From NCBI GenBank assembly GCA_965117015.1, contig OZ220747.1, positions 1,240,001-1,304,000 of the forward strand: DNA of 64,000 nt. Direction: 5' to 3'. Within the stretch, counting starts at the first letter, position 1. Each line of letters begins with the position of its first letter. Below are positions 30,615-38,989 of this stretch, piece after piece. The position numbers and the translations under genes were made by a program. Source of the stretch: Aldehydirespirator sp965117015. GTDB taxonomy: Bacteria > Actinomycetota > Acidimicrobiia > Acidimicrobiales > Aldehydirespiratoraceae. Under the pieces are notes generated by a model, which was not told where the DNA came from, ran no database searches, and worked only from the letters and a program-made list of their open reading frames with translations.

Positions 30615-31834
30615 TTATCGACACCCTCAGATCGGTTCTGCGTTTCCGCCGGTTCGAGTTCAGTGCCACGAAGCGGCGCCTCCAGAGGGCGGCCAGCATC
30701 GAGGATCTGCGCCGGATTGCCCGCCGCCGCCTTCCCGGCGGGGTATTCGACTACATCGATGGGGGTGCCGAGGACGAGGTCGCGATGGATCGCAACACGC
30801 GTGGCTTCCGGGAGCTCGAGTTCGTGCCGAGGGTGCTGCGAGACATGGGCAGCGTGGACACCACCGGCACGATCCTCGGACGCGAGGTGCCCTTCCCGCT
30901 GATAATGGCGCCGACGGGTTTCACCCGGATCGCCCACCCGCCCGGCGAGTTGGCCGTGGCCAGGGCCGCGGAGCGTGCCGGACTGCCCTATTCGTTGTCC
31001 ACGATGGGCACCCGGTCGGTGGAGGAAGTGGCCGCGGTCAGCAATGGCTCGAAGTGGTTCCAGGTCTATGTGTGGCGTGACAAGGGCCTGCTCAAGGACA
31101 TGATCCTGCGGGCGGCTGAAGCCGGCTTCGAAGTGCTCTGCATCACGGTCGACGCGGCAATGCTCGGGCGTCGTGAGCGCGATGTGCGCCGGGGATTCAC
31201 GTTGCCCCCCAAGATGGGACTGGACATCGTCGTGGAGGGGATGATCCGGCCCAGCTGGAGCCTGCGGTTCGCGTTCTCGGAGCCGATCGAGTTCGCCAAC
31301 GTCGCCGGCAATACCGATATCGACGGATCGACCGCGGTGGACCTGGCCGCGTTCATGAACGAGCAGTTCGATCCGACGCTGTCGTGGGAGGACGTGGAGT
31401 GGATGCGATCGCTGTGGGACGGGCCGGTGCTGATCAAGGGCGTCCAGAGCGTGGCCGACGCGGTGATCGCTCGCGACCGGGGCCTTGACGGCATCGTGCT
31501 GTCCAACCACGGCGGCCGCCAGCTCGATGGGGCCCCCGCCATCATCGATCTGGTTCAGCCAGTGGCCGAAGCGGTCGGCGGCGACCTCGACATCGTCTGC
31601 GACGGTGGCGTCCGCCGGGGCAGCGACATCGTCAAGGCGCTGGCCCTCGGAGCCACGTCGTGCATGATCGGCCGGCCCTACCTGTACGGGCTGGCCGCGG
31701 CCGGGGAAGAAGGCGTGGACTGGGTCATCGAGCACTTGCACACGGGCATGAAGCGAGACATGGCCCTGTGCGGCGCGGCGAGCGTGTCGGAACTGACTCC
31801 GGACCTGATCTACCGGGCCGACTCTGGGCGGTGA
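30611..31834 (+). CDS. FMN-dependent alpha-hydroxy-acid dehydrogenase (LldD-like)
   Basis: 407 residues, complete for the glycolate oxidase/L-lactate dehydrogenase family. Seen: VFDYIDGGAEDEVAMDRN, MAPTGFTRIAHPPGELAVARAAERAGLPYSLSTMGT (FMN site), FQVYVWRDKG, ITVDAAMLGRRERD, LIKGVQ (catalytic Lys), and SNHGGRQLDGAPA with the base His300 and substrate Arg. It oxidises a (S)-2-hydroxy acid to the 2-oxo acid and passes electrons to quinone or oxygen. Lactate is the default substrate. Position next to the taurine block makes a sulfonated 2-hydroxy acid such as sulfolactate conceivable, but the sequence does not show this. Confidence 0.9.
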   Translation: MIIDTLRSVLRFRRFEFSATKRRLQRAASIEDLRRIARRRLPGGVFDYIDGGAEDEVAMDRNTRGFRELEFVPRVLRDMGSVDTTGTILGREVPFPLIMAPTGFTRIAHPPGELAVARAAERAGLPYSLSTMGTRSVEEVAAVSNGSKWFQVYVWRDKGLLKDMILRAAEAGFEVLCITVDAAMLGRRERDVRRGFTLPPKMGLDIVVEGMIRPSWSLRFAFSEPIEFANVAGNTDIDGSTAVDLAAFMNEQFDPTLSWEDVEWMRSLWDGPVLIKGVQSVADAVIARDRGLDGIVLSNHGGRQLDGAPAIIDLVQPVAEAVGGDLDIVCDGGVRRGSDIVKALALGATSCMIGRPYLYGLAAAGEEGVDWVIEHLHTGMKRDMALCGAASVSELTPDLIYRADSGR

Positions 31835-31971
31835 GCTAGTTGCAGCAGTCGCTACAACCGGAGTCCTAGAGAACCCCTACTGTTTGGGTTAGACATACTC
31901 ACATAAATGTTGTAGCCTCTAAGCGAGTCAGTCAGGTACGGACCGTTTTCCCGCGGCACAGGAGGCGTACG
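31835..31971 (+). promoter_or_regulatory. Probable promoter region of the taurine block
   Basis: 137 bases, relatively AT-rich at 31880-31920. It contains TTGGGT (31884-31889) and a small palindrome ACATAAATGT (31901-31910) that could be an operator or overlap a -10. GGAGG a few bases before the GTG at 31972 is the ribosome binding site. It is the only gap of this size before tauA, so the aminotransferase probably heads the transcript. Confidence 0.4.
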
Positions 31972-33342
31972 GTGGGGGATAGGGAGCAGGCTCGCCATCA
32001 TCTGCTGCCGCACTTCACGCGGGGCGACGCCTGGCGCAGCGATGACCTGGTCGTGATCGACCGCGGCGAGGGCTGCTACGTGTGGGACGCGGACGGAAAC
32101 CGGTACCTCGACGCCCTGGCCGGCCTGTTCTGCACCAATCTCGGTCACGGTCGCAGCGATCTCACCGCGGCTGCGTCCAAGCAGATGGACAAGCTCGCCT
32201 TCTACCCGAATTGGGGCATGGCGCACCCTTCGGCGATACAGGCAGCGTCGATGATCGCTGCCGTCGCGCCAGGTGACCTCGATCGGGTGTTCTTTGTCAG
32301 CTCGGGATCTGAGGCAGTGGAATCGGCCCTGAAGTTCGCCCGCTGCTATCACCTGGCCAACGGCGAGGAGCGACGTCACAAGGTGGTGGCCCGCCGGTGG
32401 GCCTACCACGGCACGACCTTGGGCGCCCTGGCACTGACGGGCATTCCCAACTTCCGGGACCCATTCCTGCCGATGCTCGCCGACAACGTGCTCCGTGTTC
32501 CCAACACGTTGGAATGCACCGCAGCGGCTAGCCGGCCTGCCACCGAACTCGACTGCGTGCAAGCGATCGAGGAGGCGATCGTCGCCGCGGGCTCCGACAC
32601 CGTGGCCATGGTCATCGCCGAACCGGTGCAGAACGGTCGAGGGGCTCTCGTCCCGCCCGAGGGCTACTGGCAGGAGCTGCGCCGCATCTGTGATGCCTAC
32701 GGCGTGCTGCTCTGCGCCGACGAGGTCATCAACTCCTTCGGGCGGCTGGGCCATTGGTTCGGCAGCGAGCGTTTCGGTGCCGAACCCGACATGATCACCT
32801 TCGCCAAGGGGGTGACCAGCGCCTACCAGCCCCTCGGAGGGCTGGTGGTGCGCGGCCCGCTCGTGGATCGCCTGTGGGACTCGCCGCTTGCCATGTACGT
32901 CCATGGCTCCACCTTCGGTGGCCACCCGGTGGCCACCGCGGTTGCCGTGGCCAACATGACCGCCATGCGCGATGAGGACGTCTTCGGGCGCGTTCTGGCC
33001 AACGAGGCTCGTCTGGGCGACGGCCTGCGGGCGCTGATGGAGTCCCACGCCTGCGTCAAGGACGTAAGGGGCACCGGCTACTTCCATTCCGTCGAGTTGA
33101 TGCGCGACCGGGACTCGGGAGCGGAACTGACCGAGGCGGACGCCGCCGAACTGCTCCCGGGAGGCGTCCTCGACGGTCTGGTTCGCTCCGCACGCGTGCT
33201 GGTGCGGCCCGACGGCCGGGGCGCAGTGATGCTCGCGGTGTCGCCACCGCTGGTAGCCGACGAATCCGTGATCGACGACCTGCTCGGTCGTCTCGACCAA
33301 GTGCTCGACCGCGTAGGCGGTTGGCTGAAGACCTCGACATGA
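31972..33342 (+). CDS. Class III PLP aminotransferase, candidate taurine:pyruvate aminotransferase
   Basis: 456 residues from a GTG behind GGAGG. Fold-type I, class III pattern: YLDALAGLFCTNLGHGR, FFVSSGSEAVESALKFAR, RRWAYHGTTLGALALTG, IAEPVQNGRGALVPPEGYWQELRRICDAYGVLLCADEVINSFGRLG, and the PLP lysine Lys279 in TFAKGVTSAYQPLGG. Relatives accept omega-amino groups (beta-alanine, taurine, GABA, polyamines). With a TauA-like lipoprotein, TauB/TauC and a phosphate acetyltransferase following, transamination of taurine with pyruvate to sulfoacetaldehyde plus alanine (Tpa) is the best inference. The symbol is withheld because the family alone does not fix the substrate. Confidence 0.85.
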   Translation: MGDREQARHHLLPHFTRGDAWRSDDLVVIDRGEGCYVWDADGNRYLDALAGLFCTNLGHGRSDLTAAASKQMDKLAFYPNWGMAHPSAIQAASMIAAVAPGDLDRVFFVSSGSEAVESALKFARCYHLANGEERRHKVVARRWAYHGTTLGALALTGIPNFRDPFLPMLADNVLRVPNTLECTAAASRPATELDCVQAIEEAIVAAGSDTVAMVIAEPVQNGRGALVPPEGYWQELRRICDAYGVLLCADEVINSFGRLGHWFGSERFGAEPDMITFAKGVTSAYQPLGGLVVRGPLVDRLWDSPLAMYVHGSTFGGHPVATAVAVANMTAMRDEDVFGRVLANEARLGDGLRALMESHACVKDVRGTGYFHSVELMRDRDSGAELTEADAAELLPGGVLDGLVRSARVLVRPDGRGAVMLAVSPPLVADESVIDDLLGRLDQVLDRVGGWLKTST

Positions 33343-33377
33343 GGCTTCGACATAACCAACGAATTGGAGGGACCCCC

Positions 33378-35420
33378 ATGAAACGACTATTGGCCTTACT
33401 GGCCGTTCTGGTGCTTGTTGCCGCCGCTTGCGGCGACGATGAAGAGGCACCCGCCGCCGCCGACGGCGAGGACACCACGGCTGCGGCCACCACCGACGAC
33501 GATGCCGCACCAGCAGCACCCGACGAGATGATGCTGGAAGAGTTGAATGTGGCGTACTTCCTGGAGTGGCCGACGGCGAACCAGGTGGCCCAGGCCAGAA
33601 AGACCTACGACGACGCATTGGGTCTGACGGTGAACTGGATCCCGTTCGCGTCCGGCGGTGACATGGCCCAGGCCATGGAGTCCGGCGACATCGACATCTC
33701 CTACTCGCAGGGCCTGACCCCGTTCGCGAACTTCGTGACCGGCGGATCCGACCTGCTGCTGGTGGGTGTGGCGGTTTCCTACGCGGACGCCGACAACTGT
33801 GTGGCCAATCCCGACTACGGGGTCACCGCGGACAACGCGGCGGAGACACTGGCCGGTCAGAGCATCTACACCCCGCTGGGCAACGTGACCCACTTCAAGC
33901 TGCTGAAGATGCTCGAGCACCTGGGCGTGGACACCTCCACGGTGGAGTTGATCCAGTCCGAGGGTGGCCCGGCCGCGGTGGCCGCGCTGGACTCGGGTGC
34001 GGTGGCCATGGCGTGCGCGTTCGGCGGCGCGGTGAACCAGATGATCGCCAACGGCGGCAACCTGGTGATGACCGGCTCCGAGCAGGAGGCCATCGGCATA
34101 CGGGTCTTCGACATCATCTCCACCACCGGCACGTTCGCCGCGGAGCATCCCGACATCCTCACCGGCTTCCTGCAGGTGACCGAGGACGCCAATGTGGCCT
34201 ACAACGACGACCGGGGGCCGTTCATCGACATCATCGCCGAGGCGGCCGGCATGGACCGCGAGTCGACCATCAATCTGCTCGACGCATTCTCGTTCCCCGA
34301 GCGCGACACCCAGCTGTCCGGAGCGTGGCTGGGCGGCACCGTCCAGCAGGTCATGAAGGACCAGATGGACTTCTTCGTGGCCCAGGGCGAGATCGACTCG
34401 GCTCTTGGAAGCTACGACGACTTCGTCGACACCAGCTTCCTCGAAGCCGTCGAGGGCCGGGCCGGCGGGAGCATGGCCGCGGCTGACGAGATGATGCTGG
34501 ACGAGTTGAACGTGGCCTACTTCTTGGAGTGGCCGACAGCCAACCAGGTGGCCCAGGCTGAGAAGACTTACGACGAGACTCTCGGCTTGACGGTGAACTG
34601 GATCCCGTTCGCGTCCGGCGGTGACATGGCCCAGGCCATGGAGTCCGGCGACATCGACATCTCCTACTCGCAGGGCCTGACCCCGTTCGCGAACTTCGTG
34701 ACCGGCGGATCCGACCTGCTGCTGGTGGGTGTGGCGGTTTCCTACGCGGACGCCGACAACTGTGTGGCCAATCCCGACTACGGGGTCACCGCGGACAACG
34801 CGGCGGAGACACTGGCCGGTCAGAGCATCTACACCCCGCTGGGCAACGTGACCCACTTCAAGCTGCTGAAGATGCTCGAGCACCTGGGCGTGGACACCTC
34901 CACGGTGGAGTTGATCCAGTCCGAGGGTGGCCCGGCCGCGGTGGCCGCGCTGGACTCGGGTGCGGTGGCCATGGCGTGCGCGTTCGGCGGCGCGGTGAAC
35001 CAGATGATCGCCAACGGCGGCAACCTGGTGATGACCGGCTCCGAGCAGGAGGCCATCGGCATACGGGTCTTCGACATCATCTCCACCACCGGTGACTTTG
35101 CTGACACCTACCCCAGCGTTATCACCGGCTTCCTGCAGGTGACCGAGGACGCCAACCGGGCCTACAACTCTGACCGGGCGCCGTTCATCGACACCATCGC
35201 GGAGGCGGCCGGCATGGACCGCGAGTCGACCATCGCGCTGCTCGACGCATTCTCGTTCCCCGAGAGCGACGTGCAGCTGTCCGATGCGTGGCTGGGCGGC
35301 ACCGTCCAGCAGGTCATGAAGGACCAGATGGACTTCTTCGTCGCCCAGGGCGAGATCGACTCGGCTCTTGGAAGCTACGACGACTTCGTCGACACCAGCT
35401 TCCTCGAAGCCGTCAACTGA
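33378..35420 (+). CDS. TauA-like substrate-binding lipoprotein with two tandem binding domains
   Basis: 680 residues from the ATG at 33378 (GGAGGG upstream). Lipoprotein signal MKRLLALLAVLVLVAAAC with the lipid-anchored Cys at 18, then an Asp/Ala/Thr linker. The solute-binding domain (LNVAYFLEWPTANQVAQ ... FLQVTEDAN ... YDDFVDTSFLEAV) occurs twice, at about residues 50-358 and 370-679. Single-domain TauA proteins have about 320-340 residues. The domain resembles E. coli TauA, with a conserved GDIDISYSQGLTPFANF and SGAVAMACAFGGAVNQM. The nucleotide repeat is 929 bases at a 963-base offset, with a 505-base identical core. A strong hairpin follows the stop. Confidence 0.9.
   Translation: MKRLLALLAVLVLVAAACGDDEEAPAAADGEDTTAAATTDDDAAPAAPDEMMLEELNVAYFLEWPTANQVAQARKTYDDALGLTVNWIPFASGGDMAQAMESGDIDISYSQGLTPFANFVTGGSDLLLVGVAVSYADADNCVANPDYGVTADNAAETLAGQSIYTPLGNVTHFKLLKMLEHLGVDTSTVELIQSEGGPAAVAALDSGAVAMACAFGGAVNQMIANGGNLVMTGSEQEAIGIRVFDIISTTGTFAAEHPDILTGFLQVTEDANVAYNDDRGPFIDIIAEAAGMDRESTINLLDAFSFPERDTQLSGAWLGGTVQQVMKDQMDFFVAQGEIDSALGSYDDFVDTSFLEAVEGRAGGSMAAADEMMLDELNVAYFLEWPTANQVAQAEKTYDETLGLTVNWIPFASGGDMAQAMESGDIDISYSQGLTPFANFVTGGSDLLLVGVAVSYADADNCVANPDYGVTADNAAETLAGQSIYTPLGNVTHFKLLKMLEHLGVDTSTVELIQSEGGPAAVAALDSGAVAMACAFGGAVNQMIANGGNLVMTGSEQEAIGIRVFDIISTTGDFADTYPSVITGFLQVTEDANRAYNSDRAPFIDTIAEAAGMDRESTIALLDAFSFPESDVQLSDAWLGGTVQQVMKDQMDFFVAQGEIDSALGSYDDFVDTSFLEAVN
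33522..34450 (+). repeat. tauA internal duplication, unit 1
   Basis: It aligns without gaps to 34485-35413 at a constant offset of 963 bases. Bases 33625-34129 are identical by eye to 34588-35092 (505 bases). Outside that core the two units differ at scattered silent and amino-acid-changing positions, for example ARKTYDDAL here against AEKTYDETL in unit 2 and GTFAAEHPDIL against GDFADTYPSVI. Confidence 0.95.
34485..35413 (+). repeat. tauA internal duplication, unit 2
   Basis: Second copy of the binding-domain coding unit. It is joined to unit 1 by a 34-base segment encoding a Gly/Ala-rich linker (EGRAGGSMAAA). The C-terminal 80 or so bases are again nearly identical to unit 1 (one silent C/G difference at the Val codon of FFVAQGE). 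No stop or frameshift separates the units. Confidence 0.95.
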
Positions 35421-35433
35421 CCTCCCCGTGAGG

Positions 35434-35470
35434 GGCGGGCGGGCGCCTGAGTCCGGAGCGCCCGCCCGCC
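35434..35470 (+). terminator. Strong GC hairpin after tauA (attenuator or partial terminator)
   Basis: Thirteen-base perfect arms at 35434-35446 and 35458-35470 with an 11-base loop, 14 bases after the tauA-like stop and 68 bases before the ATPase gene. There is no T-run. Hairpins here commonly protect the abundant binding-protein mRNA or reduce read-through to the membrane components. Confidence 0.65.
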
Positions 35471-35537
35471 TCTGACAGCCACGCCTTCGCACGACTACGT
35501 TCGTGTTAGTTGAGATCCGGGCCAAAGGGGGATCCGA

Positions 35538-36914
35538 ATGGACTCGATTGTTCAAGGATTGGCCGACGTTTATGACGTCATCACGCTGATCGTCGCCCGG
35601 GGCGCCTACTGGGTGTCGGTGGCGCTGCTTGTGGTCGCCGCCCTCGGGGCGCTGGCGATGGTCGTGGACCTGCTGTTCCTGACACCGTCAAGCCGGTTCC
35701 ACAGCGCCGACCGGGCGGCTCAGCCCCGCGACGGCATCATCTTGATCGGCCAGATCATGGCCGGGGTGTCGATCGCCGGTGGCGTGGTGCTGGCATTCCG
35801 CGACACGGCGTCACCGTGGCAGCCGGCGGTGGCACTGATCGGCGGCGCGGCGCTGCTGGCCCTGTTGGTGCTGTACCGGCGGGCCGACGAGGAGCGGCAG
35901 GCTGCGATGGCCCGGTTCGTCTGGCTCGCGCTGGCGGTCATCTCCGTCATCGCGGTGGTGCTGGCCTACATGCAGCGCGATGACTCCGCCATCCCCTACA
36001 TGGGGTTGCTGTTGGCGGCGTTCGTGATGGCTCGGGCATGGTTCACGCTGGCCCGCCCGGAGGTGCACTTCGATGCGTCCAAGGTCGAGGTGACCAGGGA
36101 GTCCAGGACTGAGAGCCCGCTCATCGTCGACCGTCTCGGCATGGTGTACGAGCTGCCCGACGGGGGCAGCGTGGAGGCTCTCAAGGATGTGACCTTCACG
36201 CTGGAACCCGGCCGGCTGCTGACCCTGCTGGGACCGTCAGGGTGCGGCAAGACCACGCTGCTGAACATCGTCGCCGGGTTCCTGGCCCCAACGTCGGGTG
36301 AGGTGAAGCTGGGCAGCGACCCGATCACCGGGCCCGGCCAGGACCGGGGCATGGTGTTCCAGCGGGGCGCGCTGTTCGAGTGGCTCAGCGTCAACGACAA
36401 CGTCGGTTTCGGGGCCCGCATGAACGGCCGTTCCCGGCCGGCGTCGCGCGAGGCGGTGCAGGATCTGCTCAACATCGTCGGCCTGCAGGACTTCGGCGAC
36501 AAGGCCGTGTATGAACTCTCCGGCGGCATGCAGCAGCGTGTCGCGCTGGCCCGATGCCTGGCCAATGACCCCAAGTTGATCTTGATGGACGAGCCCCTCG
36601 GCGCTCTCGACGCGCTGACACGGGAGAAGATGCAGGGGCTGGTGCTGAACCTTTGGAACGAGACCGGCAAGACCATCGTGCTGGTCACCCACAGCGTGGA
36701 GGAGGCGCTGTACCTGGGCGACCAGCTCTTCGTGATGGCGCCCCGGCCCGGCCGCATCGAACGCACCTACGACCTCCCGTTCGCCCGTCAGGCCCTTACG
36801 GCCGATGCCCGCGAGCTGAAGACCTCTGCGGAGTTCATCCGGGTCCGGGAGGAGATCCTCACGATGATCTGGGAGATGGAAGAGCAGATCATGGGAACCG
36901 CGGGAGGACACTGA
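35538..36914 (+). CDS. TauB-like ABC ATPase fused to an N-terminal membrane domain
   Basis: 458 residues. The first 175 contain about five hydrophobic helices (near 22-50, 68-87, 94-112, 126-145, 151-168), a segment absent from normal TauB/SsuB ATPases of about 255 residues. The ATPase follows: LTLLGPSGCGKTTLLNIVAGF (Walker A near 232-240), a Q-loop in MVFQRGALFEWLSV, signature LSGGMQQRVALARCL near 327, Walker B LILMDEPLGALDALTREKMQ, and the H-loop VTHSVEEALYLGD. It powers import of the sulfonate delivered by the binding protein. Its TGA overlaps the permease ATG (TGATG). The fusion is in frame; the membrane part is unrecognised. Confidence 0.9.
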   Translation: MDSIVQGLADVYDVITLIVARGAYWVSVALLVVAALGALAMVVDLLFLTPSSRFHSADRAAQPRDGIILIGQIMAGVSIAGGVVLAFRDTASPWQPAVALIGGAALLALLVLYRRADEERQAAMARFVWLALAVISVIAVVLAYMQRDDSAIPYMGLLLAAFVMARAWFTLARPEVHFDASKVEVTRESRTESPLIVDRLGMVYELPDGGSVEALKDVTFTLEPGRLLTLLGPSGCGKTTLLNIVAGFLAPTSGEVKLGSDPITGPGQDRGMVFQRGALFEWLSVNDNVGFGARMNGRSRPASREAVQDLLNIVGLQDFGDKAVYELSGGMQQRVALARCLANDPKLILMDEPLGALDALTREKMQGLVLNLWNETGKTIVLVTHSVEEALYLGDQLFVMAPRPGRIERTYDLPFARQALTADARELKTSAEFIRVREEILTMIWEMEEQIMGTAGGH

Positions 36915-37975
36915 TGGTGGAAGGTCCGGGCGGTCACGCCCTCGGTGACAACATCGAACAGCAGAACAAGATGACGAACTGGCCGTTCAACTGGCTGTTC
37001 CGCAAGCGCGGCTCCGACGCCCGCAAGACGGTCACCTTCGGCGACGCTGCAGAAGTCAGCGGCGCCCTGGTGTGGACCGTCATCAGCCTGATAGTGATCC
37101 TGCTGCTGTGGTTCATCTCCACCACGGTGTGGGGTCTGCCCGACGAGTGGAACCAGTACGCCGACGAGGTCCGCGCCGGGCTCAGCGAAGACGAGAGCTA
37201 CGGCCAGCGCGACCTGCTGCGCGACTGCGACAACTCCGCCGACAGCCCCGAAGACTTCCCGGGGCTGCCGCCCTGCTCCTACGTCCAGTGGCTCAGCGAG
37301 GCGACGCTGCCGAGCCCGGTCCAGGTGGCCGAGGCGACCTGGGACTTCGCCCGCAACGGGTACAGCGGCTTCACCGTGTGGCAACACCTGTGGCTGAGCT
37401 TCAGCCGCCTGGCCAAGGGGCTGTTCTGGGGAGTGGCCATCGGCGTGCCCATCGGCCTGTCGATGGGCCTCTCCAGCCGTTGGCGGGGCATATTCGATCC
37501 TGTGGTCGAGTTGTTGCGTCCCATCCCGCCGCTGGCGTTGATCCCGCTGTTCATCGTGTGGTTCGGCATCGGCGAGGAGGGCAAGGTCAACCTGCTGCTG
37601 TTCGCGGCCATCTGGATCATGGTCATCGCGGCCCGTTCCGGCGTGCTGGCGGTGAACACGACCAAGGTGCACGCGGCCTACTCGCTGGGCGCGTCCAAGG
37701 CCCAGGTCCTGCGCCACGTGATCCTGCCCAACGCGCTGCCCGAGATCTTCACCGGCCTGCGCGTCGCCATCGGCGTCTGCTGGGGCACCCTGGTGGCCGC
37801 CGAGCTGCTCGGAGCCAGTTCCGGCCTCGGCTTCACCATTTTCAAGGCCCGCCAGTTCTTCCTGCTGGACCTGATGCTCTCCGCGGTGATCCTCATCAGC
37901 ATCCTGGGAGTGACCATGGACGTGGCCATGCGCATGGCCGAGAAGCGGCTCATCCCCTGGCGCGGCAAGGGGTGA
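36914..37975 (+). CDS. TauC-like ABC transporter permease with extracytoplasmic insert
   Basis: 353 residues from the ATG at 36914, which shares one base with the ATPase stop. TM1 is at about 52-75 (VWTVISLIVILLLWFISTTVW). Then an unusual hydrophilic segment of about 75 residues with two Cys (LLRDCDNSADSPEDFPGLPPCSYVQW). Then the normal BPD_transp_1 core with FWGVAIGVPIGLSMGLS, PIPPLALIPLFIVWFGIG and the ATPase-contact EAA loop YSLGASKAQVLRHVILPNALPEIFTGLRVAIG. Ordinary TauC/SsuC proteins (about 260-280 residues) lack the insert. The stop overlaps the next gene's GTG (GTGA). Confidence 0.92.
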   Translation: MVEGPGGHALGDNIEQQNKMTNWPFNWLFRKRGSDARKTVTFGDAAEVSGALVWTVISLIVILLLWFISTTVWGLPDEWNQYADEVRAGLSEDESYGQRDLLRDCDNSADSPEDFPGLPPCSYVQWLSEATLPSPVQVAEATWDFARNGYSGFTVWQHLWLSFSRLAKGLFWGVAIGVPIGLSMGLSSRWRGIFDPVVELLRPIPPLALIPLFIVWFGIGEEGKVNLLLFAAIWIMVIAARSGVLAVNTTKVHAAYSLGASKAQVLRHVILPNALPEIFTGLRVAIGVCWGTLVAAELLGASSGLGFTIFKARQFFLLDLMLSAVILISILGVTMDVAMRMAEKRLIPWRGKG

Positions 37976-38919
37976 ACCACACCCCGCCCGCGCCGGCGGG
38001 GCAGACCAAGATCGTCGACTCATGGCACCGCCGGGCCCGCGCCTGCCGGGCCCGGGTGGTGCTGGCCGACGGCCGCGACGACCGTGCCGTGGCGGCGGCC
38101 GAACTCCTGGCCGGCGACGGTCTGGCCGACCCGGTGCTGGTGGAGGAGGCCCGCACCTTTCGCTCGGCCGCGGTCTGCTCGCGGGCGGCGGCCTCGTCGT
38201 GGCGTGACCGCATCGACCTGGACGATCCACTCCATGTGGCCGCGCTCATGGTGGCCGCCGGCGAGGCCGACGCGTGCGTGGCGGGGGCCTCACGCCCGAC
38301 GCCCGACGTGGTCCGGGCCGCTCTGTTCTGCATCGGCCAGGCCCCGGGCGTCGACCTGGTCAGCAGCTGCTTCTTCCTCGTGCTGCCCGACGGAACGCCG
38401 GTCACCTACGCCGACTGCGGGGTCGTGCCGGAGCCGGACGCGGAACAATTGGCCTCCATCGCGATCTCGAGCGCGGCCACCCATCGGGAACTGGCCGGAA
38501 TCGAGCCGCGGGTGGCGATGCTGTCGTACTCCACCAAGGGCAGCGCCGGTGGCCCACGGGTTGAGTTGGTCCGATCGGCCACCGAGATCGTGCGCCGCCG
38601 GGCGCCCGCGTTGATCGTGGACGGCGAATTGCAGTTCGACGCCGCGTGGGACACCGAGGTGGCCGCATCGAAGGCGCCCGGGTCGCCGGTCGCCGGTCGG
38701 GCCAATGTGTTCGTATTCCCGGATCTGTCATCGGGGAACATCGCCTACAAGATCACGCAGCGCCTGGCCGGCGCCCGTGCCTTCGGACCCCTGCTGCAGG
38801 GCACCGCGGGCGTGATCCACGACTTGTCGAGAGGATGCGACGTCGAGGACGTGGTCAACGTGGCCGTCATCGCGGCCTGCCAGGCCGCAGGGAGAGACGG
38901 GCTTGTCAGTCAGACCTAA
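37972..38919 (+). CDS. pta: Phosphate acetyltransferase
   Basis: 315 residues from a GTG overlapping the permease stop; the long open frame before it is antisense or out-of-phase noise. PTA_PTB family features: ARVVLADGRDDRAVAAAELLAGDG; AGEADACVAGASRPTPDVVRAALFCIGQAPGVDLVSSCFFLVLP; VAMLSYSTKGSAGGPRVELVRSATEIVRRRAPALIVDGELQFDAA; ANVFVFPDLSSGNIAYKITQRLAGARAFGPLLQG. It interconverts acetyl phosphate and acetyl-CoA. In taurine dissimilation Xsc makes acetyl phosphate from sulfoacetaldehyde and Pta carries it on to acetyl-CoA. No acetate kinase gene is nearby, which fits that dissimilatory use. Confidence 0.92.
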   Translation: MNHTPPAPAGQTKIVDSWHRRARACRARVVLADGRDDRAVAAAELLAGDGLADPVLVEEARTFRSAAVCSRAAASSWRDRIDLDDPLHVAALMVAAGEADACVAGASRPTPDVVRAALFCIGQAPGVDLVSSCFFLVLPDGTPVTYADCGVVPEPDAEQLASIAISSAATHRELAGIEPRVAMLSYSTKGSAGGPRVELVRSATEIVRRRAPALIVDGELQFDAAWDTEVAASKAPGSPVAGRANVFVFPDLSSGNIAYKITQRLAGARAFGPLLQGTAGVIHDLSRGCDVEDVVNVAVIAACQAAGRDGLVSQT

Positions 38920-38989
38920 CGTTCTGCTATACCTGCTAACTTCCGGTTGCGGCGTGAGCCGGGCGACGGAACGATCTGGGAGGCATGGT

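Noticed and set aside
31852..33618. 588-codon minus-strand frame
   Set aside because: Antisense to the class III aminotransferase, whose PLP site and family pattern are complete.
33522..35413. tauA duplication as a sequencing or assembly artefact
   Set aside because: The two units differ at many positions on both sides of the identical core and are joined by a distinct linker, so two real copies exist. The core identity itself still deserves long-read confirmation.
33396..35555. 719-codon minus-strand frame with internal repeats
   Set aside because: The repeats are only the reverse reading of the tauA duplication; the plus frame has a lipoprotein signal, ribosome binding site and solute-binding domain.
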